A DNA stretch of 64,000 bases from Toxorhynchites rutilus septentrionalis (lineage: Eukaryota > Arthropoda > Insecta > Diptera > Culicidae): assembly GCF_029784135.1 (NCBI RefSeq), contig NC_073746.1:166834825-166898824 (forward strand), given 5' to 3'. The translations under genes were made by a program, and so were the position numbers. The notes below the pieces were generated by a model that saw only the letters and a program-made list of their open reading frames with translations, made no database searches and was not told the DNA's origin. Position 1 is the stretch's first letter; every line of letters begins with the position of its first letter. Positions 52,018 to 63,827 of this stretch are shown piece by piece.

Positions 52018-52486
52018 CCGAAATCAACAGCTGAGAAGAGCGCAATCAAAGTTTTCTACCATATTTGTCTACCAGAAGCTTTAAGCATTTCAGTTTAGCA
52101 ATGCACCGGATTTTTTAGAAGCAGCCAATTATTGTTTAATGAAGTATTGGGAACAATTAATCAGTTTTTTTTGTATTTTTCCGAAAGATTATACATAAAA
52201 ACATCGTTTTACGAAGAAGGGAGTGATCTGCAACACATTTGCAGAAAATAAATTTAATTATTAAAAGGTATTCGCTAACAATGTGTGCACGTGTTCTGTT
52301 ATGCTATTTTTATTTGTTTGAGAATTTGTTCGTTTTTCTATACCAGAAATGAGTTCTTTAGCCCTGCTGAAAGCGTGACGTAAAATTCTTGTACTTGAAT
52401 TCATTCATTATGGATCTACAATAAAATACGTGGTGGGACAGGTATGCTTAGAATATCAACATGGGACAATCGAGCTCGATGTTGTT

Positions 52487-53659
52487 TTTTTAAAGTTTTT
52501 TTTATTTTTTTTTAATAATTCGTTTATTTTTACATGCTCAGTTACTTAAGTTTAAAGGAACCGAATTCTTAAATATAATTTTAAAACTATATATATAAAC
52601 AATTTTATTACATCTATGGTTAGTAAGGTGGAAAACCGATTACTCGCGGTGTACTCGAGATTAGAAGGGTGACTAGTTTTTAGGAGAAGGATGGGATATA
52701 AGGAAATTGTAACAATGTTGATGAACACTCAATTCTTAAATCTATTCGCATATCTATAGTGTATTTACATTTCACATTATTCTACTATTTATAGCAAGGG
52801 GAAGAATTACCCGCAAAGGAAGGGAAGAAGGGTATAAGGATATAGGGACAATCACACACGAAGATCGATAGCCTTGGCCACAAACGCAGAGATTGCTGCT
52901 GGCAAGATTGAAACGGAAGAGTAGTGCATCTAACGAACAGTGATTGGACATGAGTCGGGAGAAGGTGCGAATAAAGTCCCGACTCAATTCCATACTTTTG
53001 AACCACGGTTTGAGGCTAACCTTAGAGATAATCGAGTGAAACCACCGGCCCAATTCGTCTTCATTCCACTTGCGTTGCCAGTTAGCGATAGTATTTTTGC
53101 GGACTAAAGAAAAAAAATCATTGAAGGCGATTTGACGCTGATAAATATCGCCTTCAATTGCACCTACCTTTGCTAATGAGTCAGCCCTCTCATTACCCGG
53201 AATGGAGCAATGTGAAGGGACCCAGATAAAGGTAATGACATAACAGCGTCTGGATAAAGCACTCAAAATTTCTCGTATTCTCTCAAGGAAGTACGGCGAG
53301 TGCTTTTCCGGCCTCACTGAACGGATAGCTTCGACAGAGCTAAGACTATCCGTTACAATGTAATAGTGTTCAACAGGTCGTGAGGCGACGCTGTCCAGCG
53401 CCCAGTGAATCGCTGCCAATTCAGCAATATACACTGAGCAAGCGAACTGAAGACTATGGAAGGTGCTGGAAATTTTGTTGAACACTCCAAATCCTATGGA
53501 CTCGGTTATAGTGAACCCATCAGTAAAGTACATATTATCACAATTGATACGCCCATACTTTGCATTGAAGATCGTTGGAGCGATCCTCGATCGTTGATAA
53601 TCTGAATATCCATGGATATCTTGCTTCATGAACAGATCAAAATGCACAGAGGAATTGAT
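52487..53659 (-). pseudogene. non-LTR retrotransposon, 5'-truncated copy 1 (RNase H and 3' UTR)
   Basis: Minus strand. The frame 53647-52772 (291 codons) begins inside the linker after RT and includes MYFTDGFTITESIGFGVFNK, CSVYIAELAAIHWALDSV, VTDSLSSVEAIRSV and IWVPSHCSIPGNERADSLAK: the four D/E/D/D-type positions of an RNase H domain. The C-terminal segment WQRKWNEDELGRWFHSI, MSNHCSLDALLFRFNLASSN and LCVCGQGY follow, then about 280 bp of 3' UTR and a poly(A) tail seen as T-runs at 52487-52525. RNase H-bearing LINEs of the I/LOA type are common in mosquitoes; the exact family name is not assigned. EN and RT are missing. Confidence 0.8.
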
Positions 53660-56258
53660 TTTTTTTTATCCAAAATATATATTTTTATTAAGGCTCATAT
53701 GGCGTCAGCCTAACGGGGCCGGGAGTTCAATATTTCGACAATGTTTGCTTACAACTATGTTAGTAATATGTAACCGATTACTCGCGGTTGGCTCGAGGTT
53801 AGTATTACAAGTGTTCTCATAATTTGTATGTTGCAGTCTTCGATGCTCTGTACGTGTGCCCGACACGGGATACTTCCTATTGGGATGCAGCTGACCATTA
53901 ATCAGCAACGCCCCCTAGTCTGTACCCCATATCTAGCGTGGTGCGTCTTTCTCGACTCGAGGAATCCAGGATAGAATGGTCACTAGCCGGCGCAATCATC
54001 AGCTTGTGTAGAGTTGTCATGAGCGGTACAACCTTTGGCTCTTGTTGAATGATCAGTGGACTGCACAACTATGGCCCGTGTATCTGTAAAGAGTATATGT
54101 ATGTATTGCCGCGACTAAGTAAAAGTTTATCGTTTGGATAGGAGGGATATGAAACGGGGACACAACGAAGGAATCGGCGTTTCTGAGGAACAGGTATAGA
54201 TGAAGCAGAAGATCAGGATCCCGGCTACCTAAGATATCCCGGACGGGGATATCCGATTGTCTGCCTTGTGCTCTCAGTGCTCGAGAGAGCTGAGAGCGAG
54301 CAGCATGGAACCGGATACACGACCAGACAACATGCTCGATGTCGTGGTAGCCATCGCCAAAATCACAAAGATTGTTTGCTGCGAGCCCAATGCGATAGAG
54401 ATGCGCGTTTAGGTTGTAGTGATTGGACATAAGCCGAGATGAAATCACGACCTACATTCAATCCCTTGAACCATGCACTCATCGAGACCTTAGGGATAAT
54501 CGTGTGTAACCAACGACCGAACTCATCACCACTCCACATGCGCTGCCAACTTACGAGCGTATACTGACGAGGAATGTGGAAAAATTCATTATAAGCAATT
54601 TGCCTTTCAAAAAGTGTGCCTTCTGATGCGCCCACCTTAGCTAGCGAGTCCGCTTTCTCATTCCCCGGAATCGAGCAATGAGAGGGAACCCATGCTAAGG
54701 TAATCTTGAGTAATTTTTCGACCAAAACACTCAATAGATGTCTTATCCTTGTTAGGAAATAAGATGAGCATTTATCAACTTTCATTGAGCGGATTGCCTC
54801 TATTGAGCTGAGACTGTCTGAAAAAAATAAAATAGTGGTCGATGGGCAATGTTTCAATGATCCCTAATGCGTAATATATCGCACCCAGTTCAGCGACATA
54901 CACGGAACAAGGATCTTTGAGTTTGAAAGAGGCACTGGAATTTTCATTGAAGATGCCGAAGCCAGTGGACCCGTTTATGTATGAACCGTCAGTAAAGAAC
55001 ATTTTATCAGATCCAACTTTCTCATATTTTTCCGAAAATATCGACGGAATAACATTGGAGCGTAGGTGATCTGGTATTCCATGGATTTTTTGTCACATGG
55101 ACAGATCAAAAATGACAGAGGAATTGCAAAAGTATGGAAAGCAAACTTGGTTGGAGATGTCTGGTGAAGGGTGCACGTCGTGGGTAAGGTACTCATGGTA
55201 CAAACACATAAAACTTGACTGAGGAATCAGTTGGAGTAAATTTTCGAAGTTATCAATCACCAATGGATTCATGATCTTGCAACGGATGAGAAATCTGTAG
55301 GATAATTCTCTGAACCGAAGAGTAAGCGGGGGTAGTCCTGCCAAAACTTCGAGACTCATCGTATGTGTCGAATGCAAACACCCCATTGCTATACGCAAGC
55401 AACGATATTGTATTCTCTCCAGCTTGAGAATATGAATCCTGGCAGCTGATCGGAAGCAAAAACTGCCATATTCTAACACTGACAATATCGTTGCTTTGTA
55501 CAACTGAATGAGGTCTCCTGGATGGGCACCCCACCATTTACTCCGGTTATTGTTTGGAGAAAATTGATTCTTTGCTGGCATTTCTGTTTCAAATACGCAA
55601 TGTGTCTCCCCCAGGTACATTTAGAATCAAAATATACACCCAGGTATTTAGAAAACATAGAGTGTTGGATCGTTTCGCCGGATAGGTAAAGCTGGAATTG
55701 GGCGGGTTCGTGCTTCCTAGAAAAAACGACCATTTCAGTTTTCTCCGTAGAGAATTCGATACCCAGCTTGAGGGCCCACGTGAACAGATTGTTCATGGTA
55801 TCTTGCAACGACTTTTGCAGAGCGACGGGATTAGTACCCGTGATGGAAATAACTCCATCGTCTGCAAGTTGTCTCAGCGTGCAGTCTCTGGTTAGACAAT
55901 CATCCATATCTTTGACGTAAAAACTGTACAAGAGGGGGCTTAGGCAGGAGCCTTGTGGTAGGCCCATAAAACTGTAACGAGAAGATTTAGAGTTGCCATG
56001 AGAGAAATTCATGTGCTTTTCTGACAGTAAATTGTACAGGAAATTATTCAGAATTGGTGAAAGTCCACGATTATGAAGCTTCTCTGAGAGAATTTCCATG
56101 GAAACTGAATCAAATGCCCCTTTGATATCGAGGAAAACGGAAGCCATTTGTTCTTTGCGAGCAAATGCGATTTGGATTTCAGAAGATAGCAGCGCGAGAC
56201 AATCATTCGTCCCTTTACCTCGGCGGAAGCCAAACTGCGTATTTGACAGCAAATTTCA
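53660..56258 (-). pseudogene. non-LTR retrotransposon, copy 2 (RT to 3' end)
   Basis: Minus strand. Starts abruptly in RT with LSNTQFGFRRGKGTNDCLAL (56252), then FLDIKGAFDSVS, MGLPQGSCLSPLLYSFYVKD, LRQLADDGVISITG (the catalytic Y/A-x-DD position reads ADDG), KYLGVYFDSKCTWGRHI; after a frameshift, LEYGSFCFRSAARIHILKLE and MSLEVLAGLPPLTLRFRE; then RNase H (MFFTDGSYINGSTGFGIFNE, WVPSHCSIPGNEKADSLAKV) in two frames and a C-terminus with MSNHYNLNAHLYRIGLAANN. The poly(A) tail is the T-run at 53659-53667. Frameshifts make it inactive. Confidence 0.8.
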
Positions 56259-57930
56259 GGACAGGAGGAATTGATGTAGTCAGGAAAACTAACACGGTTG
56301 GGAATATACAAAGAAGGATCAACCTGCATGGAGATGAATTTATTATATGAACTCATGAATCCAGAGTGAAAATTTAACTCGATCAGTTGCTTAAAATTTC
56401 CGATCACCAATGGGTTCATAACCTTACACCGGATGAGGAACCGAAGAGATAATAAATTGAAGCGATCTTTTAGTGGGAGTAGGCCTGCCAAAACCTCGAA
56501 ACTCATGGTATGCGTTGAGGGCATACATCCCAACGCGATACGGAGACAAAGACACTGAATTCGCTCGAGTTTAATAAGGTGTGTTTTGGCAGCTGATTGA
56601 AAACAGAAACTGCCATACTCCATCACTGAGAGAATAGTTGTTCGATACAACATTATAAGATCTTCGGGATGGGCTCCCCACCAAGTGCCGGTAATTGTAC
56701 GGAGAAAGTTTATTCTTTGTTGGCATTTTTTACTCAGATACCTAATATGGGCCCCCCAAGTACATTTGGAATCGAACCAGACTTGAATGACATAGCATGA
56801 GTGATCGGTTTACCCAAAAGTTGAAGCTTTGGTTTTGCTGGTCTATGCTTCCTAGAAAAAACCACCATCTCTGTTTTCTCCGTGAAGAATTCGATCCCTA
56901 GCCCAATGGCCCAGGTTGAAAAATTGTTCAAAGTATCTTGTAAGGGTTCTTGCAGGTCGGATTCGTTTGATCCTACGACAGACACCACTCCATCATCTGC
57001 AAGTTGTCTTAGGCTGCAATTTTGTGTAAGGCAATTGTCGATGTCGCTTACATAGAAGTTGTACAAAAGGGGGCTTAAACATGAGCCCTGGGGGAGGCCC
57101 ATGTAAGAGACCCGACTTACTGCCGAAACTCCGTGAGAAAAGTTCAAATGTTTCTCACAAAGCAAGTTATATAACATATTATTCAATAGAGGCGGCAGAC
57201 CCCGAGAGTGTAATTTGTCTGACAAAACCTCTATTGAAACAGAATCAAAGGCCCCCTTTATGTCCAAGAATACTGTGAAGCCATTTTTCGGCGTAAGCCA
57301 TTTGAATTTCTGAAGAAAGCAACGCAAAACAATCATTCGTCCCCTTGCCCCTGCGGAACCCATATCGTGTATCTGAGAGTTGGCCATTCGTTTCAACCCA
57401 TCGATCAAGGCGAAACAAGATCATTTTCTCCAATAATTTCCGTATACAAGACAGCATTGCTATAAGGCGGTACGAATTGAGATCGGACGCAGGTTTTCCG
57501 GGTGTTTTAATAGCTACAACTCGTACTTATTTCCAATCATCTGGAACAATATTGTGGTCCAGAAACCGATTTAATAAATTAAACAAGCGATGTTGCGTCA
57601 CATCAGAAAGGTTTTTCAACAAGTTGAACTTAATTCTATCCGTTCCTGGAGCCGAATTGTTACAAGAAAGGAGAGCAAGAGAGAATTCTACCATCGAAAA
57701 CCCGGAATCAAGATCGCACCTATCTTGTGGTATATCTCGAACAATTTTTTGCACGGGAGCGGAATCGGGACAAACCTTCCGCGCAAAATTAAAAATCCAT
57801 CGATGTGAATATTCTTCGCTTTCATTCGTTGAAGAGCGATTTCTCATGTTTCGAGCCACTTTCCATAATTTTTTCATTGACGTTTCTCGTGACAAACCTC
57901 CCACAAAATTTCGCCAATAAGCACGTTTTT
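56259..57930 (-). pseudogene. non-LTR retrotransposon, copy 3: reverse transcriptase
   Basis: Minus strand, downstream continuation of the endonuclease ORF. Pieces in order: NNSAPGTDRIKFNLLKNLSD (57640 region), YGFRRGKGTNDCFALLSSEI (57380), FLDIKGAFDSVSIEVLSDKL, SYMGLPQGSCLSPLLYNFYV, LRQLADDGVVSVVGSN, then MLYRTTILSVMEYGSFCFQS and MSFEVLAGLLPLKDRFNLLS in another frame (56653-56262). At 56258 it is cut and joined to the middle of RT in copy 2. The RNase H and 3' end of this copy are therefore absent. At least three frameshifts. Confidence 0.78.
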
Positions 57931-57933
57931 TCC

Positions 57934-58779
57934 TCAGATCAAGTTTTTAAATTGATTTTCAAGGTTCAAATACGACTGAAAATTTTCAATGGTTCCACGT
58001 TTCCGAAAAGCTTTACATGCATTCGATTTATCCTGATAAAGCTTGGAACACTGGCTATCCCACCATAGATTGGGAGGCCTTCGGCGAATGGTGGAACCTG
58101 GGATGGGTTTCGTTTGAGCGCGAACCGCGCTGTCATAGATCAAACGAGAAATGAAGTTATACTCCTCCAATGGAGGTAAACCATCTCTGGAATTGATGGC
58201 TAGAGCAATCGCGTCCGCATATTTTTTCCAGTCAATGTGTCTTGTGAGGTCATATGCCATGTTTATAGATTCAGATGAATTCCACCCAATGGTGATGGAA
58301 ATTTTGATTGGCAAGTGATCACTACCGTTGGGGTCCTGGATTACATTCCACTTGCAATCTAACGATAGTGAATTCGAGCAAAGCGAGAGGTCAAGAGCAC
58401 TTGGCTTAGCAGGAGGTTTAGGTACACGTGTTGTTTCCCCAGTGTTCAAAACGGTCACATTGAAGCTGTTACAAAGGTCATATATCAACGATGAACGATT
58501 GTCGTCGTACTGTTCCCCCCAGGCAGTTCCGTGAGAGTTGAAGTCTCCCAAGATCAATCGTGGCTCAGGAAGGAGTGAGCACATGTCATCGAGTTGTTTG
58601 CGGCTAACCGCAGCTCTCGGAGGCCAATACAAGCTGACAATACAGAGGTCTTTGTCTCTGATGTTTGCATGACAAGCAACAGCTTCGATCCCTCCAATAG
58701 GTGGAAGGTCAATTCGAAAAAATGAGTGGCTCTTATTAATCCCCAATGGTACCCCTCCGTATCTGTCATCGCGGTCCAA
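57934..58779 (-). CDS. non-LTR retrotransposon, copy 3: APE-like endonuclease domain
   Basis: 281 open codons. GDFNSHGTAWGEQ (the catalytic D-x-N), LNTGETTRVPKPPAKPSALD, LSLCSNSLSLDCKWNV and GSDHLPIKISI (the S-D-H motif) define the apurinic-endonuclease-like domain that nicks target DNA. The true ORF2 start lies upstream, since the catalytic Glu region is at about 58800-58870 in the same strand with frame breaks. The C-terminal portion leads towards RT (RRRPPNLWWDSQCSKLYQDK). Confidence 0.75.
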   Translation of the reverse strand: MDRDDRYGGVPLGINKSHSFFRIDLPPIGGIEAVACHANIRDKDLCIVSLYWPPRAAVSRKQLDDMCSLLPEPRLILGDFNSHGTAWGEQYDDNRSSLIYDLCNSFNVTVLNTGETTRVPKPPAKPSALDLSLCSNSLSLDCKWNVIQDPNGSDHLPIKISITIGWNSSESINMAYDLTRHIDWKKYADAIALAINSRDGLPPLEEYNFISRLIYDSAVRAQTKPIPGSTIRRRPPNLWWDSQCSKLYQDKSNACKAFRKRGTIENFQSYLNLENQFKNLI

Positions 58780-58958
58780 GCGTATTATATTAAAATCGTG
58801 GAAAGAGATATCATCTCGCGAAGGAAGCCAAGTTTCGGACAGAGCAAAAACATCACAATTGAAGTTATGATTTAAAAAATTACAATGTATCCAATTTAGG
58901 GATAAGACTACGACAATTCCACTGTAAAACCGTGATATCTCCGACCTCTCTATTCGAA

Positions 58959-59665
58959 TTAGACATCAAGAGAGATAATCATTGCAAGGAGGGGCCATGT
59001 TTGCATCAATTGTTGCAAAATTGTCTTTGACACTGGAAGCATTGAGATGGCAATGGTTCTGATGGAGTCGGAAACATTAAAACACTTGAAGATTTGATCC
59101 AAAAGGTCAGACAACTTTATAAATCCCGATTGGGAAGTTGAACTGGACGGAAAAATAGGGACAGTTGGGGTTTTTGATGTCCCCTCGAGTGCTGGGTCGT
59201 TCGAAGATGAAATATTCCCACGGAAGCCAGGAGGAACCTGATTTTGCTTGACCGCTGCACTCGATTTTTTAGGCAAGCTAACAGAGGATATAACCGTGGG
59301 GACTTGTTCTTGAACTTTGGGAATGGTAACATTTTTGCGCCGGGGATTCCCTTTGAAAATGAACGGTGTGCCCCCGCTAGATGTGTCCGCTTCCATTTCA
59401 TCAACTGGCAACGTGGAAAAGGTATTGTGTGTTGAGATTGGTTGTTCTTGTTGTTTGGTCAGTGGCGAAGCGCCCTTTAAAATTTCCGCAAATGTGCGCT
59501 TCGAGCGTTCCTTTAAAGAGCGCTTCTGTTTCTCCCAGCGACTCTTGTAAGTTTCACAAACTGAGAGCTCGTATGGGGATCCCCCGCAATATGGACATTT
59601 ATGCTCAGTCGCACTGCAGGATTTCCCCTCATGTTGCTCTCCGCAAGTGGCACAGCGCTCTTTTT
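58959..59665 (-). pseudogene. non-LTR retrotransposon, copy 3: ORF1 (Gag-like), 5'-truncated
   Basis: Minus strand. From 59663: CATCGEQHEGKSC and CPYCGGSPYELSVC, zinc-knuckle-like Cys/His motifs, then ETYKSRWEKQKRSLKERSKR and TFAEILKGASPL; the 150-codon frame 59411-58959 (VDEMEADTSSGGTPFIFKGN, SGFIKLSDLLDQIFKCFNVS) is the C-terminal part. The 5' end of the element is missing beyond 59665. RNA-binding protein of the LINE particle. Confidence 0.65.
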
Positions 59666-59761
59666 AAAGTTTGGAACAAACAATATTTTTTTTATGTTTT
59701 TTCCGGAAGATTAGGCATAAAAACATCGTTTTATGAGGAAAAGTGAAAATTGTTAAAAAGT

Positions 59762-59795
59762 AACATGGGACAACTATCCGTAGAGCGGCAGTATA
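59762..59795. repeat. terminal inverted repeat, right partner of 51984-52017
   Basis: AACATGGGACAACTATCCGT then AGAGCGGCAGTATA, the complement of the left repeat with three differences. The neighbouring bases do not show a clear target duplication beyond TA. Confidence 0.8.
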
Positions 59796-59819
59796 GGAGT
59801 GTTAAAGGCTAAGCCAACT

Positions 59820-60058
59820 TCTCTCAATACATTGTTCTACAACAGGATGAAGCGCCATGCCGTCAAATTGAACCCAACGATCTTTGGTGGAAAAAATGAA
59901 GCTTTGGCCGACAAATTTGCGACCCCTTAACAGTCCAGACCTCAACCCGTTGAATTGTTCGATTTGGGCATATGTTGAAGTACAAGCCCGAATTGGAGCT
60001 ACCGCAGCCATGAACCGAGTTTATTGGCGAAACATTGTGGAGCAGCTCTAATCTGTTC
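59820..60058 (+). pseudogene. mariner/Tc1 transposase C-terminal fragment
   Basis: In two frames: FGGKNEALADKFATP and then NSPDLNPLNCSIWAYVEVQA, followed by AMNRVYWRNIVEQL and a stop. The SPDLNPLDYxxWxYVE signature carries the last catalytic residue of mariner-like transposases. Only about 75 residues remain. Confidence 0.7.
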
Positions 60059-60059
60059 A

Positions 60060-62212
60060 TGGGATGTAGTGTCATTGTAAATAAATGAATAAATAAAAAA
60101 AATAACATCGAATGAATAAATAAAGAAGTTATGAGTATGATATATTTTGTATGGTTGATAAAGCTTAACACATCGGGGAAATGGCTGACTGTTCGGATAA
60201 TTCTAATAAAAAAAACTATTCGTGAATAAACAAGGCAGTGAACCATGTTTTTTATCCGAAATCGAACTTTTTCCATCTAAAAATCAAGGTTATTCTATAT
60301 TTCACCACTCTAGCTTCGATACACACTACATTTAACAGAAAACAATGGTATATACCTTGAATTTGACTCGCTCATCAACTTAGCACACGAAAAAAATAAA
60401 TCTGAATTCACAGTCGGAGTCGAATTCGAATTGAGTCTGTCATATAAATACAGCCGTATTCGCAGTACCTCGGTATTACAAGGCTGAAATTTACACGAAT
60501 AAAATGTAGTTTCGATGAAAATTTGTTTCCGGAAGTTTGCATCATGTTTATTGGAATAGCTCGAAATCGTGACTACTCTTTTTTTTTTGTTATCTTCTAA
60601 GTGAAGATCCATTTTTAAATAAATTTTTCTTGACACTCAAACAATGCTCTTATAACATGTTCGAACATAAATTTCAGAATACAGAAGTATGTAACAAACA
60701 TAACAAAACAAGACAATACATGTCGAAGTTGACCGGATGAGCATTGACACTTTCAGGTCTATGGATAAATTTAAGCAATCAATTTCGAATAAAATGGTTG
60801 ATTTCGAAATCATCGATACCTTCTGTCCGTCAATCACCAATCATCCAGGAAGTATGAAATACACGCCATCGCCATATTTTTATTCACAAACATGCAAATT
60901 TGACAATTTCTCCTCCAATTGCAAGCATTTGGTTCGAAGTGTGCCAAAAATTTTCTGCCACCTTAAATCGACGATGGTTACAACACGTTTATTTATTCAA
61001 ATAGTGTATCGCACACCGAGCCGCAGCGAAGCGTCGCGCGACGCATATCAAAGCGCCCATATACACAGGTAGCCCTTACGGTGAACGATCGCAACGGCTC
61101 TCCGCCATCCCGGGGAAGGCAGCTTTCGCATTTTATGCATGCAGTATACGGATGGATCGCCGCCGCCGTCGAGGAACGATAGTAAAAGTGGCTCCATAAA
61201 AATTGGTCGCATGAGCTCTTACATCGACTAATACTAATCAGCGTAATGTGAAAACACACAATTGGTTTTGGGAAAGGCTCAACAAAAGTGACAACAACGC
61301 GGATGGTATAATATCTGTCATGAAGGGGTTAAGCAAGTCGCAATCAACGTCAGTTGCCATTGTTAAGTGGTCAGGAAGACTCGAATGCTCGATATAATTA
61401 GGCATCACGAGTGGAGTTGCGTAACGTTGGATTAAACATAATCTAATTGTTGTAACAGCACCACTGAATCGTGATTTGATTAATTATCAGTAATCAAAAG
61501 CTTTCAATTTCATTAGACGCTCACGGGGCAGAGTTTCTGAGTTTAATTGAAAAAATAAATGCTAGGAACAATGTGCAAACGAGTTAGAATAAAGTATGTG
61601 GAAAATTAACGATATATTAAATATATAGTTTGATTCTCTCAACATCTCGACTAACTTTCAATAAATAAACAACAAAAACATTATTCTAGCCTATACTTTT
61701 GTGCGGGTTTTTTCAAATCGGGATCCGCGCACTGCGAAGCTATCGCAAGTGCTTCCACTTGAAAATCCACTTGTTTCAATTTATTTCACAAACTTACCAT
61801 GTTTACTCCGGATCAGATGTCGTGTAATTGCGATGCGCAGCCGAAATAGAGCTGTTCCTAGTTGGGCAATATCAACACATCCGGGTTTGTTTCATTGATC
61901 AATAATTGCAAGTGATCAGTCAAATATTTTGGTTATACAAAGTGCTCCGTCGAGAAAAAACCAAATATTAATTTATTATTCATTTTCACATTGACAAGAA
62001 TTAAAGATTTACAAAACCATGTGTATGTTGTATCTATTGAAAGAATGATAATGTATTTCGTAGTGAAAATGTGAAGGAGGTAGCAAATAACAAATTATCC
62101 CTACATTGTCCCAAACCCAAGTAGGATTTTTTAAGAAATAATGTCCGTTACTTTAGCCAGTCTGATACTATTTTTAAACTTGTTTTCAAACTATTTTTAT
62201 ACCTTCGATCTG
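60060..62212. other. unassigned sequence; CpG-richer block near 61.0-61.2 kb
   Basis: No recognisable gene. 61010-61190 is clearly richer in CpG (GCCGCAGCGAAGCGTCGCGC; GGATCGCCGCCGCCGTCGAG) than the rest, and could be an exon or promoter remnant. The longest ORF (60737-61072, +) has no motif. A GACGATGG...-type spacer and several AATAAA motifs are present. Confidence 0.3.
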
Positions 62213-62718
62213 TGCCAACATTTTTTGTTGATATTTTTGGAATTAATAAATCTATCATAAATAAAAAAAAGGATTTTTTTTCTACGAATTTGGACTCTTT
62301 TCTAAAAATAATATTTATTTTGGGGTGAATAAAATTTAATAGGCAATTGATTTGTTATTTTCGGAAAACAGACTATAATAAATATTATATTTACACAAAA
62401 AAAAGAACTCCACCTGGTCATTTACCCCTACACCTTCATCACACATCGGCGCGTCCGGTGTATCGTTTTTACCTGAGCCTACACATCTACCAAAATTATT
62501 CAACGAAATTATACGCTTCAGACAAATTACATCGCATAACAAATTGATCTCGCCCGAACCACTGACCTGCTCAAATTTCTCATGGATCTCGATTGAATTG
62601 ATAATGCGGATTTTTTTTCTTCAGACTGAACGCATCTCGTTGTGCTCCTCCTTCTCTCCGTCGCACTTTTTGTGCGACGAAATGTTAGCCTTCATCTCAG
62701 TGCCACGAATTCTCCCAC
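62213..62718. repeat. 506-bp direct repeat, copy 1
   Basis: From TGCCAACATTTTTTGTTGAT to GCCACGAATTCTCCCAC. It matches 63322-63827 at a constant offset of 1109 with no difference that I can see; bases on either side differ immediately. Small identical ORFs on both strands come from the repeat. Confidence 0.95.
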
Positions 62719-62794
62719 ATTGTTTTCGAGAAATGTTAACATGATGTTGCCAACGTGACTGAAGTTGAAGGACAGAAATAATTTGACATATATA

Positions 62795-62815
62795 TATGTG
62801 TGTGTGTGTGTGTGT
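62795..62815. repeat. (TG)n microsatellite
   Basis: A short TATATATA then TGTGTG run, about 25 bp, between the two copies of the direct repeat. Confidence 0.85.
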
Positions 62816-63299
62816 GAATGTTTGTACACAGAATGACTTGCTTCTAACGAAAGATATTTTTATACCATGTAAACATCAATGAAAACATGTTATTTACTCG
62901 GTACTGAACAGACCCCAATTCCTGCTTCCAACTGCACACTAATGATTCACAAATACGACCATATTTATTGATATCGAAGTATGAATCCCATAATGTCTCG
63001 TTTGTCATTACTTCCTAAAAATACTGCGCCATTTCATTGGTTTTCGTTGTTGCCGACTTATTGGTTATTATTAGCATTCGATCGATCTATGATTCAGCGC
63101 CGCTACGAAAGATATACAACCTTATTCTTGTTTTCGCTCGAATCAGATACGTTCGAAAGTTTTGTCCATTCGTATTCCTGTTTTCGTTCGAAGCAGTTCG
63201 AATTTGTTCGTTCGAACGAAACGTCAAATTCCAGTTTTCCTCTTAAGGCATTTTAGTGCGAAAAAGAGGGGTGGGTAATATCGGGGACATAACCGGTGA

Positions 63300-63315
63300 G
63301 ACGTAAGACTACGTC
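63300..63315. repeat. GACGTAG palindrome, copy at the edge of the 506-bp repeat
   Basis: GACGTAAGACTACGTC, six bases before the second copy of the 506-bp repeat. One mismatch between the arms. Confidence 0.75.
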
Positions 63316-63321
63316 AAGGGC

Positions 63322-63827
63322 TGCCAACATTTTTTGTTGATATTTTTGGAATTAATAAATCTATCATAAATAAAAAAAAGGATTTTTTTTCTACGAATTT
63401 GGACTCTTTTCTAAAAATAATATTTATTTTGGGGTGAATAAAATTTAATAGGCAATTGATTTGTTATTTTCGGAAAACAGACTATAATAAATATTATATT
63501 TACACAAAAAAAAGAACTCCACCTGGTCATTTACCCCTACACCTTCATCACACATCGGCGCGTCCGGTGTATCGTTTTTACCTGAGCCTACACATCTACC
63601 AAAATTATTCAACGAAATTATACGCTTCAGACAAATTACATCGCATAACAAATTGATCTCGCCCGAACCACTGACCTGCTCAAATTTCTCATGGATCTCG
63701 ATTGAATTGATAATGCGGATTTTTTTTCTTCAGACTGAACGCATCTCGTTGTGCTCCTCCTTCTCTCCGTCGCACTTTTTGTGCGACGAAATGTTAGCCT
63801 TCATCTCAGTGCCACGAATTCTCCCAC
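63322..63827. repeat. 506-bp direct repeat, copy 2
   Basis: Identical by eye to 62213-62718. It is followed by a pyrimidine- and CpG-richer stretch (CGACCGACCGATCGACGCAC, CACTCTCTCTTTCATTCAAT) to the end of the window, in which I recognise no gene. Confidence 0.95.

Noticed and set aside
62213..63827. LTR retrotransposon with 505-bp LTRs
   Set aside because: Ends resemble TG...CA, but there is no target duplication, no primer-binding site or purine tract, and only 0.6 kb of internal sequence without ORF.
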